Assembly (NCBI GenBank): GCA_012064415.1
Contig: SSNU01000163.1
Span: 558,001 to 622,000, forward strand
DNA from: Gyrodactylus bullatarudis
Taxonomy: Eukaryota; Platyhelminthes; Monogenea; Gyrodactylidea; Gyrodactylidae
Reading direction: 5' to 3'
Length of the DNA: 64,000 bases
Shown here: positions 26,382 through 37,329 of the stretch, in pieces
Layout: the number at the start of each line of letters is the position of its first letter
Position numbering within the stretch: position 1 is the first letter of the stretch
Notes under the pieces: model-generated
Databases searched by the model: none
What the model saw: only the letters and a program-made list of their open reading frames with translations
Told to the model about the DNA's origin: nothing
Program-made: the position numbers and the translations under genes

Positions 26382-27140
26382 TTAAAGGTTTTGTTTATTT
26401 TCCATCAAATAATACAAAAGTATGGATCTGGTATTTTCAGATAGTTCTGAGCTCTTCTTTAATGCTGAATCTAAGATTTTTTCTAGTTCATTTTCACAGT
26501 TTTTCATTGTAATTGACTCAGAGTATGTCATGGAAATTTGGCCGAGATTAGGCAGAATACCAAAGCAAAAGTATCCCTTACCAAAAGACTGGAGGACGCC
26601 AACAACAGTATCATATAATTTGATACCTGATGTTGTCAAGACTAATCCTGTAGCTGTAACAGATTCAACTAATGTCTTTGCAAGAAAGTTGTCAGCATGC
26701 TCCACCTCGAGAACCATAACTTTGACGTATAGACAGGATTTTGCAAAAGAATTCTACTCATATTATTAAGAGAGAGGTTAACTCACAAACATTATACTTG
26801 GCTCAATGGCAGATAGTAAAAAATAGCTGAGACGCTTTTCCTGAATAGAATCGACATATCTTCCTCTGATAGCGAACGGAGCAATCTTTAAATCAATTAC
26901 GAGCTGTCCTTCTTTTTTCAGTTCACATGGACCGAAGAGAGATATTTGAAGTTTTATTCCATTATTCTCGTAGTAAATAGAAGAAAGAGCATTCGGATTA
27001 ACAGAAAATTTAAAAACTGAAAGATAAAATTAAACCTGGAGCGTACACAAATTGTTATTTTGAATATTTCCTGGTTTAGCTTCGAGAAAATTGTTTATTG
27101 AGACAATATTGAAGTTATTGATCAAATTATTGTTAGCCAT
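26382..27140 (-). CDS. EXOSC6/MTR3-like RNA exosome ring subunit (3 exons)
   Basis: Non-catalytic RNase PH-fold subunit of the exosome core, used in 3'-5' RNA processing and decay. Exons 27140-27047, 27016-26787, 26753-26382, with 30- and 33-bp introns; 231 residues. Motifs: SLFGPCELKKEGQLVIDLKI, then APFAIRGR (EXOSC6 has DFRRAPFAGRRR), LSYFLLSAIEPSIM, VMVLEVEHADN, VTATGLVLTTSGIKLYDTVV and FGILPNLGQIS. No phosphorolytic active site is evident, as expected for MTR3. EXOSC4 (RRP41) is the main alternative, but the ending and the EEREL-like block fit MTR3 better. 109 bp from the convergent CFAP58 stop. Confidence 0.72.
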
Positions 27141-28075
27141 TATATCATAAAAGTTATATGACTAAATCAGATTATTATTGTGAGAGAGTAGCAGTTTATT
27201 TTGAAAATAATACTATCAGTACAAATTTTTCAAAAAATCTATCAACTTAAACACAAGTCCGTAATTTTACTCATCATTAAAAACTTTTTATCAACCATCT
27301 TACACGAGTTTAATTTAAATTTTAAATACAAACAAGTAGGCACGAGCCAGTCAAAAGGCCTCACCGAGATTCTAAATCGGGTTACTGGATTCAGAGTCCA
27401 ATGTGCTAACCGCTACAGAATACATATACATAAGAAATACAATACATATAGAAATTTGAAAAAATCAACTTGATTTTTGTACATAATTCATTAGATTTCT
27501 AGCCATCGTTTTATATTTAATTTAATTTAAGGTAAAGTCTTTCTGGTTCAAATAAATGAATGATGTTGAACTGTTACTTGTTACTTTTCACTGAAAAGTT
27601 TTCAGTTTTATAAATATTTTTCTTAAAAAATCACCTATACTTTCAAGTAATAAGATTTATAATATATTATAAATAGGTGTGGATAAATAATGTACTGTAA
27701 TTTTTATATTATTATCAATGATAATTTATCATATTAATTTTATGTAATCTTTATTGAATCTGATTCTAGTAATCATCTTTTTATTCTCTCATTTATTCCT
27801 TGGTATTCACAGAACATAATTTTTTCATGAACCAACGATTTATCGAATAAACTTTTCCTTTTCCTTTATCTTTAATAAAAAATATTTTTATTTAGAACAG
27901 ATGATTAAATAGTACATCTTAATCTGAGATGTTTCCGATTCAATACGTGATTTGGGGAGTTGTAATTATTCTTTTCAAGAAAAATTCATTCTTCACGAAA
28001 GATATCTCCTTATTTAATTTCAATTTAAGAATTAACAAAACATTACAAAGAAATCCTCACTGAGACTACACCACC
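27141..28075. other. intergenic with one tRNA-like relic
   Basis: AT-rich. Apart from the tRNA-Gln-like sequence at 27357-27425, nothing is recognised. Confidence 0.4.
27357..27425 (-). pseudogene. tRNA-Gln(CTG)-like pseudogene or tRNA-derived SINE head
   Basis: The minus strand gives a good D-arm (TAGCGGTTAGCAC), an anticodon arm TTGGA-CTCTGAA-TCCAG with anticodon CTG, and a T-arm CCGAT-TTAGAAT-CTCGG followed by TGAGGCC and TTTT. The invariant TTC of the T-loop is changed, and the 5' acceptor strand that should pair with TGAGGCC is absent. It is therefore probably not a working tRNA. Confidence 0.6.
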
Positions 28076-28079
28076 TTTC

Positions 28080-28385
28080 AATTGTATGATGAAAAGTGAA
28101 AAAGTCATCAAAAGTTGATTTTTAGGACCACAAAACCGATTATCATCATAAAACTTTAGATAATGAATTGATTCTTAAAATCTGATTCAGCCTACTTGAT
28201 TTCTGTAGTAGTCTTATTGTGATCCGAAAAATCAACTTTCGATCACTTTGTCACTCTGAAATCAGCAAAAAATGAGAATTTTGAAATTCGAAATTTGATC
28301 GAATTCGATTTCTTGACGAAAAAATTGAGAATTTTAAAAAAATTACAAATTCCCATCTTCATACATTAACTTTAGATTCAAGGTT
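28080..28385. repeat. dispersed non-coding repeat, copy 2
   Basis: Shares blocks with 2000-2430 and 62770-63260. Near its left end GTCATCAAAAGTTGATTTTT faces AAAAATCAACTTTCGATCAC near 28222-28245 in inverted orientation, so part of it can fold as a hairpin. Ends near ATTCCCATCTTCATA. Confidence 0.5.
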
Positions 28386-28529
28386 CCAGACTGATGGCGA
28401 GTCTAACCAGGTAATATCACCAGAGACTGATGCATTGTAATTCTGTTATAAGAAGACTAAAAGAGTCAAGAATACGCTAGGATCTTTTCTACAGAGAGGA
28501 CTGCAATTCTTTAGAGAAGAAAATAAACG

Positions 28530-28775
28530 TTTGAACTGAAGAATCATCTGATTTCTGTTCCTAGTACCCTTTTTGAACAGCTGATATTATACAAGTGGTC
28601 GTTGAACCGGATTCTGCTGAAGTGCATTGGGTTAGCGTACTGCCTGCACTAGCTTGGGGATCAAGATCAGTTTGAACTTTTTTAAAACCTCACATCACCT
28701 TGAATTTATTATTATTTTTTTGTATCATATGATTTAATTTCAATATAATGTTTTCATTTCAAAAAAAAATTATCA
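28530..28775 (+). mobile_element. LINE 3' UTR-only copy
   Basis: CGTTTGAACTGAAGAATCA, GTGGTCGTTGAACCGGA and AAAACCTCACATCACCTTG all recur at 37945-38130, directly after a LINE ORF end. This copy has an extra block of about 40 bp and ends in an A-run, as a 5'-truncated insertion would. Confidence 0.6.
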
Positions 28776-28880
28776 TTGGAATGAAACATGATGCAGGTGT
28801 TGAATTATTAAAATTTCGAATTCTTTAACTTTTGCAAGTGAGTATATTAAACCAAAATGTGAGAGAGATTAGACAGAAAA

Positions 28881-29027
28881 ATGAAGTTTATTGCAATCAT
28901 TCTTGTGTTGACATTAGTCCTATCTTCAATTGTTGAAGCGAAAAAAGGCAAGGGAGCAAGTCGTAAAGGTGTCGGAAATGGTAAAGGACAAGGAAGATCA
29001 CATGGAAAGGGTCACAGCAAAAATTGA
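28881..29027 (+). CDS. tiny secreted Gly/Lys/His-rich peptide (48 aa)
   Basis: Unknown function. MKFIAIILVLTLVLSSIVEA is a clear signal peptide. The mature 28 residues start KKGKGASRKGVGNGKGQGRS and end HGKGHSKN; they are strongly basic, with no acidic residue. Upstream, a TATATTAA sequence lies about 31-38 bp before the ATG, the spacing of the other peptide genes, and TTAAATAAATG follows the stop by about 15 bp. The composition resembles peptide 3 (9108-9368) without its acidic tail, but the RPxNPG motif is missing. A cationic antimicrobial role is possible but only inferred from charge. Confidence 0.65.
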   Translation: MKFIAIILVLTLVLSSIVEAKKGKGASRKGVGNGKGQGRSHGKGHSKN

Positions 29028-29144
29028 AGAACTAAACTCTGTTAAATAAATGCTTGGTCACATTGTGTTGCCCAGTAACACCCTATTATTGGTTTCGATC
29101 AGATAGGAGCACGAAATAATTCAAGGGTTAATTACTAAAAGTCT

Positions 29145-30122
29145 AAGGGTAAAAGTCATATTTTACAATTGGTCTAAGATCTATTCGGTGTATTATCAAA
29201 TGGTCCAAGTCTATTTACAGAAAGTATGAGTGATACAGTCGTGGACAAAGCTGGTGGAGTGAACCTTCGCGAGAAATTGCGTGAATATTTTCGGTATATT
29301 CCTGATGTATTATTGGTATATTGGTAAGAGAAAACATATGGAATTGTTAAATTTCGGATAAAAATCATAGAACACTATGATGTAAAAATCATGAATATAA
29401 GATTGCAAGATAAATTATAGATGGATTAAAATTCAACAAACATGTTATTTCAATGTTACACAATCCTTATAAAGTATGCTTATTTCAATTAATTGGCGTG
29501 AGATTTTTCAAAAAACTTAAGATACTTAAACTTAGAAGAAGAATACGACATGTATTCGAAATATTGTATGAGTCCTAACTATTTTTATCAGGGTAATCTA
29601 AATGTTTTTTATTCTAATCTTAATTTTAATGTTCTTTCAAGTGATGAATTATATTATCAGAGTTATTACTCTAATAATTCTGATTACTATAACAATCACT
29701 GTAATTTTTATGATCCTTATTCTTTAAGAAATAACACACCTTTATCTCCCCTTTCTTTTTATACAGATAGGCCAATACAAGCCAGAATACAACATAGTCA
29801 GGCAGCAAGCGAACAACCTTAAAGTCAATCTATGCCGAACAGCTCCCTAAAGAACTACTTGGTTCAAAATTATAATCTTATTTACTATTTTTACCTTAAA
29901 ACTTTCATTTTCTAAACTTATTCTTGGCGTCAAAAAACGTATGCCAATTGATAAATGTTTTATGCAAAGTTATATAGAACGTGTAAATTTTTCAGGCCAA
30001 ATGATAATACCCGTATACTTTCTTACTTAAACTTTCTGTAAATAGACTTAGACAATTTGATAATATACCGAATAGTTCTTACACTTTTTGTAAAAATGAC
30101 TTAGACCAATTGTAAAATATTA
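29145..30122. mobile_element. Penelope tail copy bounded by inverted repeats
   Basis: 29164-29224 (ACAATTGGTCTAAGATC ... TCTATTTACAGAAAGT) reappears inverted at 30031-30118 (ACTTTCTGTAAATAGACTTA ... GACTTAGACCAATTGT), with a short extra block. Between the arms lies a plus-strand Penelope tail: 29550-29822 reads YSKYCMSPNYFYQGNLNVFY through QARIQHSQAASEQ, ending before AACAGCTCCCT. No reverse transcriptase remains. Confidence 0.6.
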
Positions 30123-30239
30123 TTAGATAAAAATAAACGTACATTTTCTTTTGAATACACAGATTTGGATCTTCCCTCATAATATAAAACTTCTCTCTGA
30201 TTTTGAGGTCCGTCAGTTGATCGCTTGAATTTTTAAATA

Positions 30240-30655
30240 CTATCCTGAAATTGCCTTCGTTCGCCTTCTTTCAATGTGTTTCTTAATTGATGAGCTGTTC
30301 TTGTTCAGGTGCTCATTGATCCTAATTCCTAATCTTCTCTGCGTTCGACCTATATATCTAGCTCCGCATGATGCTTCGAAGCGATAAATGAGATTAGATT
30401 GTTCCGATTCTTTCAGTTTGTCTTTGAGTTGAAATAAGTTTAACTTCATGTATATAGGGATAGTTCCTTCAGTTTGTTCTTGTTCTACCGGTTGAATTGC
30501 TTCATCTTCTAAAGCTTTCTGTATGTATTTCTGAACAAATCTTTCAGGATATCCGTTTCCTTCTAGTCTTCTTCGGATCTCATTAATCTCATTCAATACT
30601 TCTTCTTCACTGACTATTCTTTTGACCCTTTTCACAAGTCCTATTATTAATCCTG
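30240..30655 (-). mobile_element. Penelope-like element, GIY-YIG C-terminal fragment
   Basis: 131 residues open. VSEEEVLNEINEIRRRLEGN, then GYPERFVQKYIQKALEDEA, a linker, then LIYRFEASCGARYIGRTQRR and RINEHLNK. The last part is the GIY-YIG nuclease fold of Penelope-like elements (Cys-Gly spacing, YIGRT...R...EH). The ORF stops soon after and the reverse transcriptase is missing. It differs from the other Penelope families here, so it is a separate lineage. Confidence 0.78.
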
Positions 30656-30699
30656 ATTTATAACTCTTTGGACAATAACTCGAAAAATTTAAGTATTTT

Positions 30700-30965
30700 C
30701 CTGTATATGTTTCTTTTCAGGCTTTTTGAAATGTTTTTGGATTTGAAAATGCTAAAATCTATTTGGAATCTGGTTCTGAGAGAGAGAAGGATTTTGAGTC
30801 AAATAGAATATCCTCGTGAAGCTCTCAGATTGTAATGACTGGTGGAATTGCGAGCAAATTTAGAGTAGAGGACAGCAGAAGAGGCTGTTCTTCTTAGCCA
30901 GAGGGGATTTAGATTGGCTCTGTCAAGGAGATCCTTGTATGGAAGAGGATCAAGACAGCTTTTAA
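30700..30965 (-). mobile_element. LINE C-terminal fragment
   Basis: The minus strand reads CLDPLPYKDLLDRANLNPLW, then LRRTASSAVLYSKFARNSTS and HYNLRASRGYSI, matching the pattern LYPDLESYNSRILVSGLNPL, WVRR...YNLRN at 6.5 kb. Short and decayed. Confidence 0.6.
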
Positions 30966-33490
30966 TTTTCTTTTTCTCATCCTTGACATTAGGGCATTTT
31001 CAAGTTTGCTATTCTCCAAACAACTCATTACTCATAGTTATAATGTAGTTACTATACCGGTTAATTTTTTCTTAATCTTCCACGAGATATCATAGAACAA
31101 TGAATTTGACAGTTATGCTTCTTTTCGATGTAAAAAATTAGGAAGAACTTATATGATGACCAAGAAATTTTAGTATTTTTGAAGCCTTATTAGGAAGCCT
31201 TTCCACAAAAACATGTTTCAATACAAATAAATGCTACTACTGAAAACCACCCTACTGATGATCACCGACAAGAATATTGCTCACCTGAGTTCATCATAAG
31301 TGAACAATGAAATCAAAATAAAATAAATGATGATATCAGTAAGCGTAATGAGTTTTAATAAACTTTTTATATTGCATATATTTTGTCAAAAATCTTGTAT
31401 TTTTCTACCAATTGAGTACTTGTAGGTACATTACTTGTAGTTACATTAAATTTATAGAAATGTAGGGATTTACTTCTAACTTGATCCCCAGAAATCAAGT
31501 TTTTTCTCGAAGAAATTTTGTCTTTAGAACATTCAAATTAGTAGAATTCTTTTTTTACCCCAGCAACTTGGAAATCTTAAAATATTCATTTTCCTAAACT
31601 ACTCCTAGTGAAGATTGGGAGAAATTTTGCAGCTTTGGTCAATCCCCCTCTAGAATTTTGATCTGTTCATCGTCTACAGTCTGGTCAATATAGCATGTAA
31701 AAAGAATTCAAATTCTTAATGTCATGACTATACTTTTGACTTTGTAAATATTGTTCTTTGAGTTCGGCTTTTTACTGTTTGAGTATGCTCGAAGCAAAAA
31801 TCATTCATTGTTATTCTTCCCTTTTTCACAAGAGAGAAAATAGTATCTATTTTATTCTTGAATAATTCATACATGTATAATCTTTCTTTTATTCAATTTG
31901 TACTTATTTTAGGAGTGAGGGAAAAAGAGACACAACTTTTCCCAAATAGGAGAATTAAATTCTTATAAATTAATCATTTTTTCATTCGGAAAAATGTTCC
32001 CCAGAAAGAAAAGAGCTTACAATACAATATATGTATGTGAGTTCAACACGTTCCTCTTCTCGTGAGACATTTCTGCATGCTCTGAGATGAGATACGAATC
32101 AATCCTCTCAGAGCTAATACAAGGATTCATTTCCCTTAATGATTGATGAAAGGAATCTTTTTGCCAAAATATTCTGGATTTGAGACTTGAGAAACATAAT
32201 TTGCAACAAGTCTAAGAAGAGATATCAATCTTTTTCCTTTTTTTAATTTCACAATGGGAAAATTTTCCACTTATTTAAAGATTTGTAAAGGAAATTGACC
32301 TAATTTTGAGTCTTTTAAACATCTCCGCTTGCCACAATAATGACTAACTTTGAGATGAATAGACGACCAACAAATTCAATGTTTCATCTTCAACTAGTTT
32401 CAGAATTTATCCTTTTCTAACCATTCGTCTAACCTTTATAAACATAACAGAATTGTAATTGATTGATGTTGAAAGAATCTCGTTTACTTCAATGGATTTG
32501 ATGCTTTACGTAGATACAAACACTGTTCGATCCTAAATCAATCATTATTTATGAAAGGGGATCGAAAGAAATGTAGATAAATTGACAGTTGTAGGTAAAT
32601 ATATATATATGAGGAATGGGTTGAAAGGAAAATGGATTAGAGAAGAAAAGCTCTGTTTCTGGGCTTTAGAAACAGAAGAAGAAGCTCGGCAGTACTTTCC
32701 CAACAGTGTTAGGCTAGGACACATAAAAACCCTAACTCAATTAAGATTAAACCAATCAGAGAACCTTTAACAAAAAATATTCACTTGAATTCCAGGTTAA
32801 TTTATAAGATGTGATGACTTGACTACAGAACAGGTATTGGAATCCCTCCGAATCATCTGAAGGCCTTGGAGAATCAGAGCCATTTGGTCTAGAAATAATA
32901 ACTGTCATTGTTACTAAAGAACTAGAAAATATTATAATCTCTGTATTTTGAAGAAAAGACAGGCTTTTTCCTCATTAAAGCAAGTGTAATTCATTTTAGT
33001 TTTTATTTCAACTTTACCCAATGCCTTATGTGATTGAGAACCCTACAGTGTGAAATGTTAATGTATTAGAAAAATGCTTATTATTCCAGCAATCAAGGTG
33101 AAATTATTATTTTCACATTTCTGTTTTTATGGAAGGAAACAATTTTAAAAAAACAAGATTAAACGAATGCAAGAAAGATTTCCAACCAGAACAGACATGT
33201 TAACTCTTACGTTTATTAGAAAGTAATTGTATATCATAAATGTTCTTCTTAGCTTGTGGTAATCATCTATGAGTTACTAAGGATGAAATAAAAATCTTTT
33301 TTCTATATAAGATCACATAATGATCAGTGAAAATTCAAATTACAGCAGATTCTAGGATAGTTTAAAGGACTTTTAATTAACTTAAGAATGGGAGGAGAAT
33401 CTGTTTTTTCTTCACACGAATTATTAGATAAAACCAATATAATTACACGCTGATTCCGAATCTGAATTTAGTTTTAAAAGCCACCTTATC
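30966..33490. other. intergenic, nothing recognised
   Basis: AT-rich. Small open frames (for example 32582-32770) have no homology or codon pattern that I can defend. Confidence 0.35.
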
Positions 33491-33494
33491 ATTT

Positions 33495-33610
33495 AATCCT
33501 TAAAGACCCAGGGAAAATTTTTTTCCAGATAAATCGTTGAAATTTTTATGGTTTCAGAATACGCTGATAACGAGTATACGCAACCCCGAGTTATTAGTTG
33601 TGTAATACAA
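33495..33610 (+). repeat. interspersed repeat, partner at 55075-55190
   Basis: CCTTAAAGACCCAGGGAAAA and AATACGCTGATAACGA recur in inverted orientation at about 55075-55190. A non-coding DNA element is likely; its ends are not defined. Confidence 0.35.
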
Positions 33611-33857
33611 AATTTCAAATATTGCATTTATGGTCCCTTTTTCCTTTGTTGAAATTTAATAACTGCAGCCATTGTTTTATCCTCCCTGAACTGATTGATA
33701 TTTATTTTGCAATAAAGTTACAATCTTCAAAAATCTGTTTTGATGGCTTTTGAAGTTTTTTCGTGAGTATTTTTATTCAGGACTATTACTAAGTACTGAT
33801 TTGTATTCACTAGAATTTGAGTCAAGCTAATTTTCTGTGTAACTAAAAGGGAATCAA

Positions 33858-34616
33858 CCCTTTCGATACCAGAGGTCATATATGAAACATTCTTTTATGA
33901 TTATTTTTTTGATAGTATATCACAAACCATCTTAGTTTGCTATCATGCTAAGTTTTTGCTAGCCAGGCATAAGAATACCATAGATATTTGAACTTTTACC
34001 AAAAGAAGAAGAATTCCTTAACCCTCTCGGTGCCGAGACTATTTTTATAAAAACCAAAATTTAGCTATGAATATACCAAGTTATTTGGCCAAAAAAATAT
34101 CACTAATGCAAGTTCACATTGTGGGCTTCAATTTAAACTTTAATCGATCCAGAAACCTATCAAACTGGTAGAGTTATGAAAGTTCAAAAAATTGGAAAAT
34201 GGACATATATGTCCATCGGCACCGAAAGGGTTAACTCATGATTCTTTTTGATCGAAATTATTAAACTTATCAATGTTCAGAGATAATAAGATTCATTTCC
34301 GTAGAAGCTAAATAGTTAATCCAAAACAAGGTATATTTTTTATGCATGAAATCAATGAGCAGTTCCATCAATAGTCTCGTGAAAATAGGCCATTTTTACC
34401 TTAGATCTTCAATATCTAGGTTATTTTGTTATAAGATCGAATGAAATTTAAAAGATATCCTTTTTGACATTAATTGATATTAATTTAACATTATGTGTAA
34501 GTAAAGATTTTCATAAAATTTTGTCCTAGTAAATGCTTTTTGTCATCACAATTTAGGTAATTCTGTGAGAGAATTAAGCCTGAAACCTTCTTGGTTCAGC
34601 TATGGTATCGAAAGGG
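33858..34616. mobile_element. piggyBac-type MITE (outer element)
   Basis: The ends CCCTTTCGATACCAGAGG (left) and CTATGGTATCGAAAGGG (right) are inverted repeats. They are flanked by TCAA on the left (a decayed TTAA) and TTAA on the right (34617-34620). TTAA duplications and CCC[TC].. termini are typical of piggyBac-derived elements. No transposase inside; instead the second MITE at 34022-34230 is inserted in it. Confidence 0.6.
34022..34230. mobile_element. piggyBac-type MITE (inner, nested)
   Basis: Termini CCCTCTCGGTGCCGA and TCGGCACCGAAAGGG are inverted and flanked on both sides by intact TTAA (34018-34021 and 34231-34234). 209 bp, non-coding, lying wholly within the outer element. Confidence 0.75.
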
Positions 34617-34620
34617 TTAA

Positions 34621-35277
34621 TTTTTAGGGGTCCTCAAATCCAAAGCAAAAAAGTATCCAAAATTGTAATACACTGTCTACCACTGTCACCATATCTGCTA
34701 ATGACGAGGTCCGAGTCACCAATTTTGCAAATACCCCTTAACCACTTTTTTACATTGTCCTAACTTCTCAATAAAATACAAAGGCCACAGAAATAGGTTT
34801 TCTATAAAATCCCTCTCCTTTGGTCAGCTATCCTGGTGAATAATAAATATTTTTGTAGGTTAATTTTCTTTCTCATGAGGGGTGAAAAGAGTAATTCAAA
34901 CTAATAGCTCTCAGTTTAAATTATCGGTCGAGGAAGTTTTGAGTTTCACCGGGTCGAACAATGGGATATGATGACAGATTGATTCACATAAAAATGTCTC
35001 CCTATTTTATTGTCTATAAGACGACTCTCTTGTTAACGATACATAACGATGATAAAAGAATGCTAATTTTTCAGTAGTTTCGATAAGTATCAATAATCCA
35101 AAGCAAACTAAACAAAACATTTCTCATTGAATTGGTTAGTTTTTCAAAAATATTTTTCTTTATGCATTACTTTATGAGTATTTACAAGTTTATAAAAAAA
35201 GGTGTTATTCTGTTCCTAAATGAAACCATTCATTATAGAAAAAATAAGATCATCCCGATACAGGCTAGGTCTTCCGA
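34621..35277. other. intergenic, downstream flank of the GPCR gene
   Basis: Nothing recognised. Confidence 0.35.
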
Positions 35278-36528
35278 TTATCTGGAGATTCTATTCTCGA
35301 AGATTGCCTTGTACGAGGATGTGTTATAGCAAATGCACAGATATCTCCAACAGCACAACGTCCTCTTTTCATCTGGATAGCTGGGGACTGGATTCTTGAT
35401 AAGAATATTACTCTTTGATTTTGGTGTTAAAACGCCGCAAGGTAAATGGTAACTGGAAAGGGACTGTTTCACACGTGTCCTAAACTGAGTTGATATGAAA
35501 CCATAGAGAATCGGATTCAGGAGGGAATTCAAACAGCCCAGCGTATTGAATATCAAAGAGATTATAGGTAAAGACGGACTGACGATGGGCTTCTTTGTTT
35601 CATTCACTTTTTTGTCAGTCCTAAAGACTGAGAAAAATTGAAGAATATAATATGGTAACCAGAGGGCTACAAAAACGACAAGTAATGTCAGAATTATCTT
35701 TGTAACATGAATTTGCTGGCGATTCGAAGAGCGAGATACTACCATGGACATTTTACCTTTGATGGGCCCGTTGCCGCTCTCCGCATCTTGATTCAGTTTG
35801 CTAACCTTTGAGTTTTCGTTCACCAAAACAATGTGATTGCGCTTCGGTTTATTCTTTGTCAGTTGCCAGATTTTTATCAAGATTAGCCCGTAAAATATTG
35901 AATTAATTATGACGGGAATGCAAAATCCGATTATAATCCTGCTCAAGATTAGCGTGTTGATTCTCTGGTTGAATTGATAGTTGACAAAACACCGTTTGGT
36001 GTTCCTCTTTGGGTCCACTTCCAACTCGCCAAACATAATCGTGGGTGTGATCATAAAGAAGGCTATGATCCAGACAATAACCACTGATAAGAAGGCTGTG
36101 GAACGGGTTTGATAGCGTTTAGCAATAATTGGATGGCATACTGACATGTATCGATCTAGTGAGAGCATTGTCAAATGAAATATTCCAGCTGTTGAGTTGA
36201 AGCCATACAGGGACAAGTAGATTATACATCCCAACTTGTGTATGGATGGAAAGGTCTTGTAGTAGAAGACATAATAGACCATTGGCATGCTAGACAGGTG
36301 TAGGATGTCAGACATGCATAAACTGATTAGCTGGACGTTTGTAACTGAATGGAGAGCTTTCATTTGTTTTATGACAATGATTACAACCAAATTGCACAAG
36401 ATGCCGAATAAGAGTATGGTGAAGTCAATAGTCATCATGACCAGAATCTCCGGCTCGAATCCATAGGTTGTAGCATTTGGTTTGAAGCTGAGACTGGTGC
36501 TGTGAAAATTAAAATATAATTTAATCAT
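35278..36528 (-). CDS. class A (rhodopsin-type) GPCR, somatostatin/allatostatin C-like
   Basis: 416 residues in one exon; a cell-surface receptor coupling to G proteins. N18 is a glycosylation site. TM1 ends GILCNLVVI, D74 lies in TM2, and the C101-C180 disulfide pair is present. DRYMSVCHP (DRY 125-127) ends TM3. The third loop is about 50 residues and basic. TM6 has ALWLPYYI in place of the usual CWLP, and TM7 has NSLLNPILYGF (NPxxY at 338-342). The tail has clustered cysteines (LCCWRYLCICY) for possible palmitoylation. ALWLPYYILQFF and CHPIIAKRY point to the somatostatin/allatostatin C/opioid branch; the ligand is unknown. A splice-acceptor-like TTTTAATTTTCACAG lies at codons 5-10, so translation may begin in an upstream exon. 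Confidence 0.85.
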   Translation of the reverse strand: MIKLYFNFHSTSLSFKPNATTYGFEPEILVMMTIDFTILLFGILCNLVVIIVIKQMKALHSVTNVQLISLCMSDILHLSSMPMVYYVFYYKTFPSIHKLGCIIYLSLYGFNSTAGIFHLTMLSLDRYMSVCHPIIAKRYQTRSTAFLSVVIVWIIAFFMITPTIMFGELEVDPKRNTKRCFVNYQFNQRINTLILSRIIIGFCIPVIINSIFYGLILIKIWQLTKNKPKRNHIVLVNENSKVSKLNQDAESGNGPIKGKMSMVVSRSSNRQQIHVTKIILTLLVVFVALWLPYYILQFFSVFRTDKKVNETKKPIVSPSLPIISLIFNTLGCLNSLLNPILYGFISTQFRTRVKQSLSSYHLPCGVLTPKSKSNILIKNPVPSYPDEKRTLCCWRYLCICYNTSSYKAIFENRISR

Positions 36529-36828
36529 TCTTCAGATATATTCGAAATAAAAAATCTATTTCAGTCAAATAATATGAGAAATACAGCCGAAAAAAGACTC
36601 ACAATGAGCATAAAATAATTCTAATGGGAATTCTACGAAATAAGGATTCTCTTGATTCCATATAAGAAGGTCGATTTTCTATTACTTTCCCAACTACTGA
36701 TAAGTAGATGGTTAGCGTAAATTTTAAAAATAGACACGCGTAAAAACTGAGAATAATCTCACGTGTAAGGGTTAGAGAGGGCTAGATAAATAAAGTCAAT
36801 TATTTCTCATTGAGAAATCTCGAACAAG

Positions 36829-37180
36829 CACTATGTGGAAATTACAGTGTTTTTAGACAATTAACCTGCTAGCAAAGTGTGGTCACTGGTAATTACTATA
36901 TCCATATGAACTCTAACTTGATGGAGATTGTCTTCTCACACCTAGATGTTAGAAATTCGGATAAGCAAGTGGTCACTGGTAATTACTATATCCATATGAA
37001 CTCTAACTTGATGGAGATTGTCTTCTCACACCTAGATGTTAGAAATTCGGATAAGCAAGTGTCAATTCTAACATCTAGGTGTGAGAAGACAATCTCCATC
37101 AAGTTAGAGTTCATATGGATATAGTAATTACCAGTGACCACACTTTGCTAGCAGGTTAATTGTCTAAAATCTCGAACAAG
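36829..37180. mobile_element. palindromic insertion with internal 90-bp duplication
   Basis: Arms 36851-36954 and 37066-37169 are perfect inverted copies of 104 bp. Between them a 90-bp unit starting GGTCACTGGTAATTAC (36881) is repeated at 36971. The 14-bp sequence AAATCTCGAACAAG occurs at 36815-36828 and 37167-37180, which looks like a target-site duplication. No coding capacity. The perfect identity of the arms implies recent origin or arm-to-arm conversion. Confidence 0.65.
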
Positions 37181-37267
37181 ATTGAGAATTTCTGCCTTAT
37201 TTTCCTTAAATTTGATTTTTTCTTAATTTTTTCTCTGTATTCAGAAAGACAGCCTCATGATCTAGAT

Positions 37268-37327
37268 TCAAAAAAAACTTGAGAATTTTGTAAAAATCAT
37301 AAATTCCCATCTTCATATTAACTAGGT
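37268..37327 (+). repeat. dispersed non-coding repeat, fragment
   Basis: GTAAAAATCATAAATTCCCA followed by TCTTCATATTAACTAG matches the end of the repeat at 2380-2415 and 28355-28375. Confidence 0.5.
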
Positions 37328-37329
37328 GT

